From Holothuria scabra (lineage: Eukaryota > Echinodermata > Holothuroidea > Aspidochirotida > Holothuriidae), in the NCBI GenBank assembly GCA_037179385.1, contig CM074187.1, positions 49,510,879 to 49,574,878 of the forward strand: a stretch of DNA of 64,000 nt, given 5' to 3'. The number at the start of each line of letters is the position of its first letter. Within the stretch, counting starts at the first letter, position 1. Position numbers and translations under genes: made by a program. A model generated the notes under the pieces. The model was given only the letters and a program-made list of their open reading frames with translations, did not search any database and was not told the DNA's origin. Below, piece after piece: positions 11,401 to 26,400 of the stretch.

Positions 11401-14400
11401 CAGGTAAATTGGATAATATATGTAAATAGGAAGTAAGTATAGGGGTTTATAGAATCACTAACTAGTGGGTTTTGCAGAGTTGGTGTTCTTTTATTATTGT
11501 GTAACAATAACGGTTTGAAGACACACTACTCTGCAGGTTGTATTCTGTTTGTGACATCTTTCAACTAAATTTGCTTTTAAAAATTCAAAATATATATAAA
11601 AAAAAGAAAGTGTGCATTTCACGTGGTGTTTACATGGTGCTCGTTGGAACATATCATAAGTTAGATGGAGTTTTATGGCCCATTTTTCGTAAGAACACAT
11701 AAGAAAGACAGTTACCTGTCCAATGAGGTATTTGGATGTTGACCCTGGACAAGTATCAATCATCAAATGCTGCTGGAAGTCACCCAAAGATAAACAGGAA
11801 GATTAGGAAATAATTGTTCTACTAGTTGAAGCAGACCATTTTCTTGCTCACTGATGGGAGAAAGCAAAGCAATATAGGGGACTAATGTTTGGATCGTGGT
11901 TTTGGGGCTAGATAAATAATGGTCTTGATAGAAGTATCCATCACACTTGATGTAACTTAATCCTCATATCTTTCTCTTTTCTGCTTCCCTAGGATGAAGA
12001 TGAAGAGGAAGCTGTTGCCCTGCCTCCAGATCTCTGGTCAGTTAAAGACCTCAGTCAATGTAACTTCTGGTTTCTGAGAGAAGATGGTAAATTTCTTTCT
12101 CCTTGCATGGCTGGGGATTATTGAATTTTCTTGTTTCTACAACACACTTGGTTTTAAGTCTTATGATACCAAAATGTCAACAATGCATATATTGTATTTT
12201 CCTTACAGAATTCTGAATTTTGTGTACGAATTTCATTTTCATTTTAGAACAGTGAAGTTCACCATTAATGTAATTTGTGAACTTAAGAAAAAAAATAAAC
12301 TTTTCAATGACATTCCTCTTTTCAAGCAGCTCTGTAGTAACAGTACCGTATGCCTCTAAGTACAGAATTACTTCACACACGATGCCTCCTGTGACTGACT
12401 TGCAACCCAGAGCATCCTCTATGATGATGTGTTGATGGTGTCACTGTAAACACTCCCACAAATACCTGTTTCATTCTGTGATTAAACTACGTGTAAAATT
12501 TGTTCAGCATCAATTTTGTGTAAATGTGTTATTTAACTTAAATTCTGGTTTTTAGACTCCTCAACATCAGATTCAAAAGGCAAGTTACCTCTCTCTGTAT
12601 CCCTAAAAACATTTTTGTCATTGAGTAGCTTTTTCTCCGAAAATCACAAAATTGCAGTGTTAAGCTGATTTAGTTTTAGCTTTTGCAAATATGTTATTTT
12701 AGCACTAGACTCATCCTCTAGGATCTTATATAAAATGCTCATTTACAGGTCAAACAAGCTGAGAGAGCGATTTTATTCTGCTTAAGTCACTCATGAGATC
12801 TGCCTTTGTCTGTCTGTATGTCTGTGTTTGTTTGTCTATCTGTATATGTCTCTATCTGTCTGTCTACATGTGTGTATTCATGACTCTGTGTTGCCCCAAT
12901 AGCATGAATGCTATTACTGACATGTGAGTGTCAATGTTTCAAACAGACACCTCAGTTGTTGGGAGTACAGTAACTCTAAACAGTCAACAAGTTAAGGTTA
13001 AATTTCATTAAAGAGTAAATACAAGCTTTTTCTGTGAGTTGTTGAGTAAATTGCTATTGTCAGCACAATTGAGCTGAAAGAGCTATCATTATCTTCTCAA
13101 ATCACTTGTCTGACTGTCCGTCTGTCTATCTGTCTGTCCATCTGTTTGCATGGTTGTTTGCATGGATGTCTCTGTTTTTGGTTTCGATGATAAGAGAAAC
13201 CTATGCAATCATGATGGCGTGTGTATGTATGTGTGTATGTGTGTGTGTGCGTGTATGTGTGTATGTGTGTGTGTGTGTGTTTGTGACACTTTGCTTGTTA
13301 GCACGATATCTCAAGATAGAAATGTCTGACAATTTTCAAACTTGATACATGAATGCCCCATATTGAGAGGAAGAACCCTATTGTTTTTGGCGGAGGTCAA
13401 AGGTCATCTGGGGTCAGCAGGGGTCAATTTCTGAAAACTTTGTTAGCACGATATCTCAAGATAGGAAACTTGTATAGATTTCATATTTGGTATGTGGATA
13501 CGTTATGGTCAGTAGATAGTCCCTATTGTTTTTGACGGAGGTCAAAGGTCATCTGGGGTCACCGGGGGTCAAAGTCTGAAAATCTCGTTAGCACAATATC
13601 TCAAGATAGGAAACTTGGATAGATTTCATATTTGGTATGTGGATGCGTTATGGTCAGAAGATCGTCCCTATTGTTTTTGGTGGAGGTCAAAGGTAATCTG
13701 GGGTCACCAGGGTTCAAAGTCTGAAAATCTTATAAGCACGATATTTCAAGATAGGGAACTTGGATAGATTTCATATTTGGTATGTGGATGTGTTATGGTC
13801 AGGAGATTGTTCATAATGTTTTCGGTGGAGGTCAAAGGTCATCTGGGGTCACCGGTGGTCATATTCCCGAAAACTTGTCAACACAATATCTCAAGGAAGA
13901 AAAATTGGATAGATTCCATATTTGGTTTGTGGATGCGTTTTAGTCAGAAGATCGTCCCTATTGTTTTTGGTGGAGGTCAAAGGTCATCTCGGGTCACCAG
14001 GGGTCAAAGTCTGAAAATCTTATTAGCACGATATTTCAAGATAGGGAACTTGGATAGATTTTATATTTGGTATGTGGATGTGTTATGGTCAGAAGATGGT
14101 TCATATTGTTTTCGGTGGAGGTCAAAGGTCATCTGGGGTTACTGGTGGTCAAAGTCTGAAAATCTTGTCAACACAATATCTCAAGATAGGAAACTTGGAA
14201 AGATTTCATATCTTGTTTGTGGATGCGTTTTGGTCAGAAGATGGTCCCTATTGTTTTTGGTGGAGGTCAAAGGTCATCTGGGGTCAGCAGGGATCAAAGT
14301 CTGAAAATCTTATTAGCACGATATTTCAAGATAGGGAACTTGGATAGATTTCATATTTGGTATGTGTATGTGTTATGGTCAGAAGATTGTTCATATTGTT

Positions 14401-17400
14401 TTCGGTGGAGGTCAAAGGTCATCTGGGGTCACTGGGGGTCAAAGTCTGAAAATCTTGTCAACACAATATCTCAAGGGAGGAAACTTGGATAGATTTCATA
14501 TTTGGTTTGTGGATGCGTTTTGGTCAGAAGATGGTTCATATTGTTTTTGGTGGAGGTCAAAGGTCATCTGGGGTCACCGGGGGGACAACAATATCACCAG
14601 GTAGGGAACTTGGATAGATTTCATATTGGGAATGTGAATGGGTTAAAGTTAGGAGATGGTCCCTACAGAGATGCCAAGTATCTTGATTTAGGTGGAGTAA
14701 TTACCATTTTCACCCTCGATTCCGCAATTACGAATATCCTCCAAAATTGCTCTTTTCTCATGTTAAGGATCTTTGTTGAAATCTCAAAGTGTCTAGCTCC
14801 CTAAACTGAAAAGTTTAGGCCAAAATTGTGTGGTTCGAATGAGCAAGTCTGCTAGTACTTTCTGCCTAGGCTTAACGTAGTCCTAAGTTAGGCCTAGCCG
14901 ATGCTACATCTTTCACAAAGCAGAATCGAGTACTGAAGAGGATCAACAAAAATCCACTTGGCCAAGAACATCAAAAATATTTAAAAGGCATTGGTAAAAA
15001 ACCCTTATACAACAATCTGCAGTACTTTTGTGAGCTTTAGGTGTAAAGTTTTTCCCTGAGATGTAATTTTCTTCATCATGTCTAATGTCTTGGCACTTTT
15101 GCCATTGCCTAATGTATAGCATATATGTACATTTTGAACCTATTCTACACATGTATGTTTCTGTGTAATATCCTTAGGCTAGCCTAGTGGTAAATTTAGC
15201 TTTCCTACCAATATTTTATTTGTTCTAGAACGTGATATAAAGCATGCAGCAGCATATTTTGGTAGCAGGGTGGTATCTGCAGTGGGGAAAACTTACGAAA
15301 TTCTCCCATATATATAAGTGTTATGAGAAGCTGTTCAAAAGTCCACCCATATATATTAGTGTTATGAAGTGTCATTGCAAAATAATGTCTCGACTCTGCA
15401 GTACTTATGGGGTTGGTTCAAACCTCTGCACTGAAATGTAAACCTCATCAAAGTCTTTAAAGTATTATTAAACCTTTCAGCTGGAAAGGATGGGGAGAGG
15501 GTCCTTAGTTTACAGTGTTGTGAACTCTCAAGACTTTTTGCAGGTAATTATACAAAACCATCATTATGTCATTTCTTAATTGTACCATGGTTTTTTTAGG
15601 GTTGCCCTAGCATGAGGGGGGTCCACTTTTAAAGAAGGTTTGCATCATTCCTATTTTTCATTTCTTGAAGTCAGCTTGGAGCCTTTTGAAATTGCAATAT
15701 GTAGAGGTTAAAGGTTTTGTAGGGTCACTGGTGGTCAAAATGTGAATGACAACCTTGTTTAATAGGTGTTGACACATCTTAAAGTGGGAGACTTAAATAG
15801 ATTTCACGTGTGGTTTGTGAATGCTTATGGTAAGAAGATGATCCCTATTTTTGGTGGGGGGGACAAAGGTCATGTGGGAAAACAAAATTATTTTTTGAAC
15901 ATGTTAGTATAACATTTGAATGAGAAGATAATGGTACATGATGGGATTATTTGAAACGGAACGTTTGAGTATCATCGAAACCTCAATGCAGTTTTGCATT
16001 CTGGTTCTGTCTACAAGTGCATAAACGCTTTTAAATACCTATTGTAAGAAACAACAATTGCTCGGAGTACAGTGACTTTTACATTAGGAAGTTAAGGTCT
16101 AATGTCATTAAAATGCAAATGCAGTCTAATCCTGCACATATCTCAAAAATTCCTCTCTACAAGAGCAGTGTATATTCTTGAAAGTTTTTTGAAGTGCCTC
16201 CTTTAGTATACACATAGTTCATATTCAATACTGAGTGATTTCATACATAGAGATCATAAGTATTACTTTTAACTGGGTCACTGTTTTGTGTAATCACCAT
16301 ATAACCCCAAGTGTTACCATTTTGGAAATCATGTGTGGTCATTTGAAATCAAAACTGTTCATAATTTGCAAATAAATTTGTAACCATAATTAGGTTTGTA
16401 CCCGAACCTGGTGGAGATAACCTCCAGTCTCTCATTTGACTTGGAAGGTTACTTCAAGGTTATCATGGTCATTTGAGAAGCACATTTGAAAAGATTTTGT
16501 GATGATAAATGTAAAATGCCAGCTCATACTTCCAAAACTCAACTATATATGACCATCCCTTGCTTTTGGGAGGCCACCAAGTCACCTGGTGTGATTTAAG
16601 ACCAATTTAGAATTCTTGTTGGATGAAATGTGGTCGATATAATGACTATTTTGCCCCAACAATTTTTATAAGCCCTGTGAACAGTCAGTTGTAGTCTTGT
16701 TTAGCTCAAATACATGCTTTGTAGATGTAGATAACATAATTATCAAAATTTCAGGTACTAGTCATGTGGAAGAATTGATGACATTTAAGTTCATAACATT
16801 TTTCAAATCACCATGTGTTCAAATTTTCACAGGAAAGAATCTTAGGGCTCTCATCCATCATTTCATGTTTGTAAAAACAAAGCATGTAGACTTCTAGTCA
16901 GACTTCAGTCCTATAATTTACAAAAGGTTTGCATGGGTTCACAGAATTACACATGGCATGTGCTGGTAATTTCATTTAAAGGTATTGTCTCAGAAAAACA
17001 AATGTTAACTTGAGATCAAATTGGACTCAAAGGTGCATTCACTTATATCACCTTACTGGAACTAGTAGGGCACTTCACAATTTAATCTGAGTTTCATCAA
17101 ATTTCTGCTTTTATTCCCTCAAAATGTTTCTGCTTTTATTTTCAAAATGCATTGCTGTTTGACAACCACACCAGAATCTTTTCTTTTTGTACCACATTAA
17201 GTTTGCATCTATCTGGTCTAGCCAAGTTTGTTTTGCATGGTTAAGTTTGATTGCCTGAAATCTTGCAGAAAGCACTATGAAAGACTTAAAACCGTAAAGT
17301 GGAAGTAATTTCCATTAAAACTCATCACATGTTGAACATTCCAATGGTCAGTTCCTATTTGACACTTATATTATGAATAAACATGAGCTTATTATGCAAA

Positions 17401-20400
17401 ATTGTGACATCAAAAGATGAACTCACCAGACATGGCTAATATAATCTGTTGTTTTTGTTCAACCTTCTGTATCTCCAGAGGAAGGAACAGATGTTGCCGA
17501 GCTGTTTGCAGATGAACCTCCTGCAGCCAAAGAACCACAAATGGAGGAACTGGTTGCCTCCATTGACAGTATCTTGGTGAAGATAGAAGCAGAGGGCGGT
17601 AAACGATTTGTACCCATGCTTATTCTTCAAGCAAATATGCATGCAGTGGTGAAGGACTGGTCTTCAAAGGTAAAATATACCTTCCCACATTCCTTGTACG
17701 GAATAATGTCTAACGAGTCCATCGTCTGATCTTTTACTTGGTTCTTCTTGTCTACTTGTCACTTGTCCCTTCGTCTTAGTGATCCCACTGGCTTATCGGG
17801 TGATTCCGTCCCCTTAAACTTTACTCTAACACTATCCAGTATCCCCTATCCCTATCCCAATTACATGGGGGATGATTGAAATGTGGGACCTAAATGAGAT
17901 GGGGACTATTGCTCTTATCCCTGAAAAAGTCTCTCAGGGGTTTACAGTGGGAAGGTAGGGACAATCGTATGTAATCTAGATATGGGACTGAGGACATGTC
18001 TCTTTTGTTTTGACATCATTTCATGGTTTCATCGAAATCATACCAAGTCTACTGTAGACTGTACATGTCCAAGTCTAAACATAGATGTAATAAGTGTAAT
18101 ATAAGCTTACTATCAAATATATTTTCATTTTTTCCATGGATGGGTATCTCTGAGTGTTTACAGTACATACCTCCATGTAACAAGTACCTTGCTATTGTCA
18201 TGAATTAATTCCATGAATTTGAGCAGATACTGACAAGATGCATTGAACAGTAACATATCTTTCCTTAGTAACTCTTGTACTTCATTTTGGAGAAATCTTT
18301 TCTGTGTCTCATGTACAATATTTCTATGTATTTCTGTAATTTCATTTCTTTCAGCTAACTGTGCAGAGTAGTCTCAAGATGGAAGTATCAAGCTACAATG
18401 AAAGAGTGGCTGCCTGGGAACCACTTCTGGAACCTGTTGAATATGAACCTGGGAACCACCACCCCTGGGAACTTCAGCTGTCTGTAAGTCCCTTACTATT
18501 GGTTTCGATGATAAGAGAAACCAATGCATTCATGATGGCGTGCATATGTATGTATGTGTGTGTGTGTTTGTGACACTTTGCTTGTTAACACGATATCTCA
18601 AGATAGGAATGTCTGACAGTTTTCAAACTTGGTACATAGATGTGCCATATTAGGTGGAAGAACCCTATTGTTTTTGGCTGAGGTCAAAGGTCATCTGGGG
18701 TCACCAGGGGTCAAAGGCTGAAAACCTTGTTAACGCGATATGTCAAGGTAGGAAACTTGGATATATTTCATATGTGGTACGTAGATGCATTGTAGTCAGA
18801 AGATGGTCTCCATTGTTTTTGGCAGATATGAAAGGTCATCTGGGGTCACCAGGGGTCAAAGTCAGGAAACCTTTTTAAATATGATCTTTCAAGATAGCTG
18901 TTTGTCCATCTGTCTTTCTGTTGTTTGTCTGTCTAGCTATGTTTGGCTTTTATTGAGGTCAAAAGGTCATCTGGAATGAGAAAACCATTTATTTGAAGAT
19001 GCTAGTATAACATTTGAATGAGAAGATTATGGTGCATGGTGGCACTCTTTGAAATGGAACATTTATGTATCTTCGAAACCTCAATGCATTTTTGCATTCT
19101 GGTTTTACTCTATCCCCACCATACACCACTCCACCCCTCCCAATCCTTCTTGTGACAGAGCTAAACCTCAGGGTTAAGAAGCCTTTAATTTTGAGGCTTG
19201 CAAGTGGGATTGCACATTACTGTCAAACCACTGTTAGTGGTGTGTCATTTTGCTCACCAAAATGAAGTATGTTAGGCTGAGCTCATGTTAATCTATTGAA
19301 GTGTAATAAAATAGCACACCTATGGCGCTCCTTAATTTCCTGAGGAGTGTGATTTTTAGCACACCTGAAAAATCTTGAACTCAAGGCCTGGTTTAAAATT
19401 GACCCCATCACTCCTGAACTTTTAGGGAGATTAAAAGTATGTGAACAGAATGTTTAAATTCTCAAAATTTTAAGGTTTCATTTTGTAAATAATGTTTGTA
19501 TGAAAACCTTTAAGGGAATTAAATTATACACTGATAGTTCATTAAACCATGACAAAAAATGATATTGTATGGTTGTCACCACTTTTAAGTCTAAAAATGT
19601 TTTACGAAGTTGTATTACCTGTGATTCATGATATTCTGTTTCACAGTAAATATCTCTCGGAAGTTTCAGGAAATATACTGCCCATGAAGATAAACTACCA
19701 CACAAGTACATATTGAAACCCCTAGGTGGAATTATATTTAATCCCTGGGTGTATAGATAGGTTGAAGAACTCATCTTTCACAGTGATACATTGTAAGAAC
19801 TGTAGTATGAGTAGGACCCACTCTACTGCCCATCGTTTTTGGCCACAGTAAACTGACAGAGACAAAAATGACATGTATCAAAAATCTATCCCACAATTCT
19901 GTGTAATGGCTTTTTGGAAAAAGTTCTATGAGTCCTAAGCCTTAGCAAGTTTTCTTACACAAGTCAAATTGTTTGCTATTCACTCAAGATATGGTTCTTA
20001 ATCCTTTACTACATACCCTCTCATCTGTTGTGTGATACCAACTGCACCTCTCTGTGACACCAACAGCATGTTCTAATGATCTTCATATATTGTTGTTCCT
20101 ATCCCACTGTAGGTCGTGAAGAATGATGACATTGTGGACACAAGTTCGTTGGATAAATCTGACAGTGAAGAGGACTCTGAGGCCATACACCTGGCACCCC
20201 CTGCTATGACTGTTACTGTCTCAGCACCAGAGAATCTAGAGCTGACAGTGACCAAGACTTCACTAATGCTATTCCAAAAACTAGGAGCTGTAAGTATTTC
20301 AAATAACCTTTGCTTGAAATAAGCTGGTAGAATTACTTGAGTGGTATGAAAAGAGAGGGCAGTTCTTTGTGAATATTATTTATATGTATATATACCTCCA

Positions 20401-23400
20401 TGGTAACAGATTCCTTAGAAAATCAGTTGAGTTTTTGTTCCACCTCTTTAATTCAGTTTTAACATTGTGAGCTGATAGAGTTCACCTCTTTTGGTTCAAT
20501 CTAGTTTAACAATTGACTGAAATTTCAAATTTGGCAGGTTTTTCAAGGTAATAGGTCTGTTAAGATTGAAAAACAGTGAGCTGCTCTTGAATGGCAAATG
20601 TTCCCCCCATCTTATGATGGCATAGTTGGGGATGAACTCTCAGAACTTTTAGTTTCTAAAGCTGTATATGCCTTTCTTCTCCCCTTCAACTACCAGCTTA
20701 AGTAGTGGTATTTGTTATGATGTCTTTGGCGTAATGTTTCTATGCATGCAATGTGAAAAAAGTCTGAAAGGGGGAATTTCTCTCAGATATTACATTTCTG
20801 TTTCTTTCCACAATCTAAACGTCTTTTTACTGTCATTGTGTGTCTGTTACTAGGCATTTGGGGAAGCAGTCAAGAATCCAGCTGAGGGTTTGAAGGACAA
20901 TGCTGATATCCCAGCATGCACTGTTGTCAACAAGACTGGATTGAAGCTAGACTTTAAACCAGGAGCTTACTATGAGGTTAGTGAATCTTCTGAAAATTTC
21001 GTTGTAAAAAGTAAGAAAAGTGTTGCTGTTATAGAAAATACAACTGTGGTGATGTAGCATTATGGAAAATCATGAATGTTCCTGAATGTTACTTTTGCAT
21101 TTTCCAATGAACGTGAAATGCCAAGAGTCAGTATACTTTGAAGTTATTGATTTTTATATTTACTCAGAAATATGATATGATCCAGTTAGCTAGTGAAATA
21201 TTTTGAATGGTCTTTAAAAGGATGTGAAAAATAAAATGCTCTCTGTAAAGTTCATGGTAAGTCTTGGATTCAGATCAGGAAAATGTTTATTAACAATCTA
21301 GAGTTGTTGAATTCATTAGTTCTGGTATAGGGTCAGCTGTGAAAAATAATATTTGAGGTGATGACATCAGCTATTTCAGTTTGACAGTTTATAATTTTGT
21401 TTAGTATTTAAATTCCTTAAATGCTAAAACATAGTTGCCACTTGCTCTGCTCATACACATGCAAGGAAATTAACTTGTATATTAACTTGTGGGATAGCTT
21501 GCACTCTCTTTGCTTTAAGTTTCACAATAGTATTGAAATTTAACATTATTGAAATACTTATTTTATTTTCATTTCACCGTTCTAATTTACAGATGCCTTC
21601 TAACTCTCAAGGAGGTAGGGTTCATCTAGGGCCATCAGATACCTCATCCTTAGAAATATTACCTTCTGTTAAGTCCAGCATGAAGGGTACTGGTCAGGCA
21701 GGCCAATCAGCTTTGTCAAAAGACATGAATCTTGCCATACAGGTCAGTAATGGTTGACATCCTTTCCCTAAATCTAATTGGTTCTTACACATTTTGAAGA
21801 AGGGTTGACTTGATTAATGTTATTTGGTAGTTGCTAGCTTTATTGACAAATTTAATACGGTTCAAATAGACCTTATACATTCAATGGCATGGAGCAAAAA
21901 GTGTTTCCTGGTTTGACAAACAATGCAAATGCATATTGCAAATTACACCAACAAAGCTGATTTGTAAACTAATCCGATACATGCCTAACTCTTTCCCTTT
22001 GCAAGGTTTCGCTAAGAAACCCTAATTTACCATTGCTATATACATACGATTTCGCTGCAAAACAGTGCACTATTGCATTCTGGACCAGTTCTGTCTAAAC
22101 TGTAAGTTTGTTATTGTAATTTTGGGAAGAAATAGGCTTCAAAATGAGATTTTTGGACATAAATACATCCTCTTGGGTTATAGCCCAATGAATGCAAATA
22201 TGGCAGCCTCCCTTCAAAGACAAAACAAGGGGATCTGCAGAAATATGTGTAAGGGCAGCTCTGAGAACAGAACTGGATAGTGATGATGTAGATATGGGCA
22301 AAGTAGATGAGAAAGAGTGTGAACATTATACTTTAGAATGTGATTCTAAAGATAATTTGCAAATAGTGTCAATTTTAGCTAAGAACTCATTATTCGCCAG
22401 ATCCGGTTGTGTGTACTGTGAATACACAATACAGTTCAGTTTAGATTGATGGGCCTCTTTCATCAGTAAAAGAATTAAGTCTACAACATGCAGGAGACAG
22501 TCTAATACATTTCTGTGACATTTCATTGTTTCCCTCCAAAATTATGCTATATGACGTCAGTGCTTAAATTCTTTCTGACAGTTAGTACTCAACCTTGGAT
22601 GCCAAATTTCAAAACGTTACTTTTTCCTCTTCCAGCTTGAAGGATATGAGGAGATTGCAGACATCAACCTGATTCAGGCTGGATCTGTCTTGTACAACCT
22701 GAAACCAGTCAAGAAATCTGGAGATGTGGTCTACTCTGTTATCATTGATATTGAAGCCCAGCTGGATGCAAGGAAAGTCATTGTACGATCACCATTGAAA
22801 GTAAGTACTCATCAGTTACTTAGATGAGATTTATGGACACACCAACACGAATGTGGTATGTGTCGGCTAGATATAAAAAGGTGAAATTTCTATACAGTTT
22901 CAACTATGATGCCAGTCCTTCCCTTTAGTCACTTCTTTTGACAGGCAGGAAATACCATGGGCATACTTCATAACCACTGCACCTACAGGGGGATGTACTC
23001 ATCGGCTTGAGCGTGTTATGTTCAAATGTTCATGTCAGGTTTGTTCCATGTTTATGTGTTCATGCCTAACCTGTAACAGTCCAAAAAAGTAAAAGCATAG
23101 TTTTTGATGTTTTTAATTTTTTTTGGCCTTTGCCACAAATTGTCAAATTTATGAATTTATCACATCCCACCACTATCTAATTAAGCTAACTCCAGTCATA
23201 AGTTAGAAAGTTGGATAAAAACACTTGAAATGGAACAGTTTGGTAACATTTGTAACCACAGTTTTAGGTATGTATATGTGACAAAGGTTTTACTGTAATC
23301 ATGTAAAATTTAAAAAAGGAATTACCACTTTTCTATAACTGAATTTTAGTTTTGTTTTTTCTTATTCAGATCATCAACCATTTCAGTTGTCCCCTACAAG

Positions 23401-26400
23401 TATTCACCAAAGCCTCTAATTGGGTAGAAAAGGTTGGGGACCTCCCAGCAAATTCAGACTTTGTAGTGCCATTAGAAGTGGCCCATACAGCAGACCTTTT
23501 GGTAGGCCCAGCAGATGATGGGTGAGTCTTTCACACTACTAATTATTACAATTTACTTGTATTTCCAATTTTCTAGACTTTCTAGGTCAACATTGGCCTT
23601 TCTTCTCAACTATTTTTCACATGCACTTTTTTCATGTAGTACAGTTTGAATGTTGATGCATTCTTACACTGTTATCATCAGTGAAAGACCTGCTTGTCTG
23701 GTCTCCTCTTTGCATAATATCTCTAATTTTAAATTCACGTCATGCTTTAATTTGTGTTATAGACTAAGTCAATGTTTAGTCCTGAAGCATAACTTAGAAA
23801 ATCTGTGAGCACAAGTGCAAGTACAAATCCATTCTTACAACAATGAGAATGTACAATTGAAATAATGATTATGATTACATATTACAAGTCTTTCCTATGC
23901 TGCAAAACTCTCTAAGTGATATTTAAGCAACAGTTTCTTGACAGGGGGATGGGCAGAGGGCAGGGGGGGGGAGGGAGAAGGAGACCCAGCAAAACCATCT
24001 AACGCTGTCGGTATTCCAAACTTTCTTTGATGCAATTTTCTCTGTAGGTATCACATGTGTGATCAAGCTGTCCAATGGAGGGCTCTGCGGGACCAGACCA
24101 AGGAAGGCAAGAAGAGTTCCACTTTTAAATGTCCCAAGAAAGAGGAAGGACATACACCATTCTTCTTCAGTGTAAGTTTTTCTCGGTTTTTACAGGTCAT
24201 GGAAATCATGGAAAGTCATGCAAGTTTATATTTGCATTTGTAAGGCCTCTATGAAAGCAGGAAAAGTGTCAATTTACTTCAAAATTTGTGGAAAGTTATG
24301 GAAGTTGACATTTGCATTTGCAAGAACTTGATAGCCATGGAAAAGTGTTAGTTTGCTACAAAAATCACAGAAAGGTATTGAAGTTGACATTTGCATTTGC
24401 AAGGCCTTGATAGCCATGGACAAGTGTCAACTTGCTGCAAAATTCACAGAAATTCATTGAAATTCAAATTGTTTGGTTAGGTCTGTCTTTGACTAACTAA
24501 ATAAAGTTTTATTTGCAAAAAAAAAAGTGCTTCTCTGAAAATGTCTTGGAAAATTCATGAAATCGAACTTAAGCAGTGTAAGAACCTTCCAAGATCCGAA
24601 AATATGCATTAAAGAAAGTTATTTGTTTTTTTTTCTAAAGATCAATATAAAAGTCACAATGTCATTGTCATGTTGCACAAATTAAAATTCTATTAGATTC
24701 TTGGATTAACAAATTTGATACTTCTTCTGTCTGATTCATATAGACACTTTGTGAGACCAAATCTATGCGGTATGTAAAGGGTTCGTCACTGGAAGCACCC
24801 AAGTATGATATTCATCTCTATCCTGTTGTTACATTGAAGAATCTGCTCTCTGTGCCTGTATATTACACTCTTCAGGTAAGATGTTATCTCTTACTTATAA
24901 GAAAAAAGAAAGGTCTGCTCAGTAACTGTTCCATTTAAGAAGAGTGATTTTGTCTGGGTGCAACAGATTTTAGAGGCACACCTTAGTGGGAGGAAAGCCA
25001 GAGTGCCTGCACAAAAAAGGCACTTAACGTAGGCTGGGTTTGAACCCATGCACTGTGCAACATTGGTGCACAGTAGAATAGATCGCTCTGCCACTTGATG
25101 CCCCTGTGTCTTGTAATAGCAAAAGCTTGTGTTTGGAAAGCACTAGTGAGTAATCAAATACCAGCCCAAGGTATCACATGTCACCCATCATTAGTTTTCA
25201 GCTCACCAGAGATATATGGCTAATTGAAGAGTCACCCCCACAGGTCCCATACAACACTTAGGGCTTGTAAGTCAATTACAATTTACCAGCTGCCAAAAAC
25301 TCTGGTCTGAATCCAACTTGTTAATGTCAGGGTTGAAAGTCAGTCTGGAAAGTTCCCTATCCACCTTCTGCTCAACATTGTGCTCATTCCCTTAAGGTTT
25401 TAGAAGGGGTAACTTTCGTTTAGTGGCTGCAGAAGTTTTACCATTTCATTAATATGAAAGAATTTGTATGCAGTATTACTGGAAGATGTTGTACCAAGAT
25501 GCTCTACCATGATATCTTACTCTGGCACTACGTATTTTCTGTTGAATCAGCAGGTCTATCTAATCTAACCGCCTAGACATAGTAGAATTGGGTGGTATTG
25601 TTTTGAGTAGAGCTTACATGTAACACAGATTTTCATCCCTTCAAATTATGTCATTATGTTGTGTTATCTTTGTGATTCTGATAAAGTTTGATCTTCCCCG
25701 TCTCTCACAGGGAACAGAGGAAGAGGTTGAGATAAAGAGCACAGAGAGCGCTGAGATGAGACATGTGGAGATTGGCAAGACCATGATGTTTATGAGGGTA
25801 AGAATATAGATATACCTCTTCATGTTGAACAAATGAATCATTTCCTCATGTGGAAGAGCTGGATCATTGATTATGACTTAGTGGATATGGTGGGTTTCAG
25901 TTGTTTTGTTCTTAGAGAAATGTTTTTTTATAAAAGGTAGTCGAGGACTAAGTGCATCTGTGTTTAGCACTTGGTACATGTAAGTGGAGGGATTGATGGA
26001 TACTGGTTTAGTATCATCTGGATGAGGGGGGGGGTGGAAATGGTTTGGTCTAATTCTCTCAAACTGACCTTTCCCTCATTTTTGGTAAAAAGTAGCTCAT
26101 GGTTATGTAAAGTTTTAAGTGACTAGAAAATATGTGTAAAACACTTTTGTAATTGCCATTGAAAATAACTTCCATTAGCTAAAAGGGATGGAATCAGGAG
26201 GGGGAGGGTAAGAGTCAGTTGGGAGCAAGAGGAGATGGCTAAGTGCAACTGTTGAAAGATGATTTGTTCTTCATTCATAATTTTAAGCACAAGTGAAACA
26301 CATGTTGTACTCCAAGGTTTTCAAAGCATTCTTGAAAAATCTTTCTGGAGATATTGCAATTTCTTGTCAAAAGTGGGAATTGTTCTGTTTCATCTGCTTG

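Larger units (their letters stand above)
13180..16006 (+). mobile_element. Minisatellite-bearing TIR/hairpin element, copy 2 (interrupted)
   Basis: 5' end GGTTTCGATGATA at 13180-13192, whose outer bases pair with GAAACC a few bases on (hairpin). Then a (TG)n stretch (13221-13282), the entry word tttgtgacactttgcttgtt, an array of ~145-bp units (about 13300-14660), and the 3' end TATCATCGAAACC (15970-15982; exact complement of the 5' end) followed by hairpin word AATGCAGTTTTGCATT and CTGGTT. About 1 kb of unrelated DNA (about 14665-15690) sits between the array and its last degenerate unit. This architecture resembles non-autonomous Helentron-type (HINE/DINE) elements; a TIR transposon is the alternative. 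Confidence 0.8.
22801..24047 (+). other. Two introns around exon 12, nothing further recognised
   Basis: Introns 22801-23369 and 23522-24047. Apart from the short repeat at 22905-22990 and a G-rich stretch at 23945-23975, no structure is seen. Confidence 0.55.

Noticed and set aside
13777..14604. Overlapping open frames of up to 175 codons with repeated [14 protein letters not shown] words
   Set aside because: They are translations of the ~145-bp minisatellite, shift frame with each unit, and recur in all arrays; no start, splice or family support.
25020..25105. tRNA gene on the reverse strand
   Set aside because: A- and B-box-like words are present but no complete cloverleaf with matching acceptor stem; a SINE head fits better.
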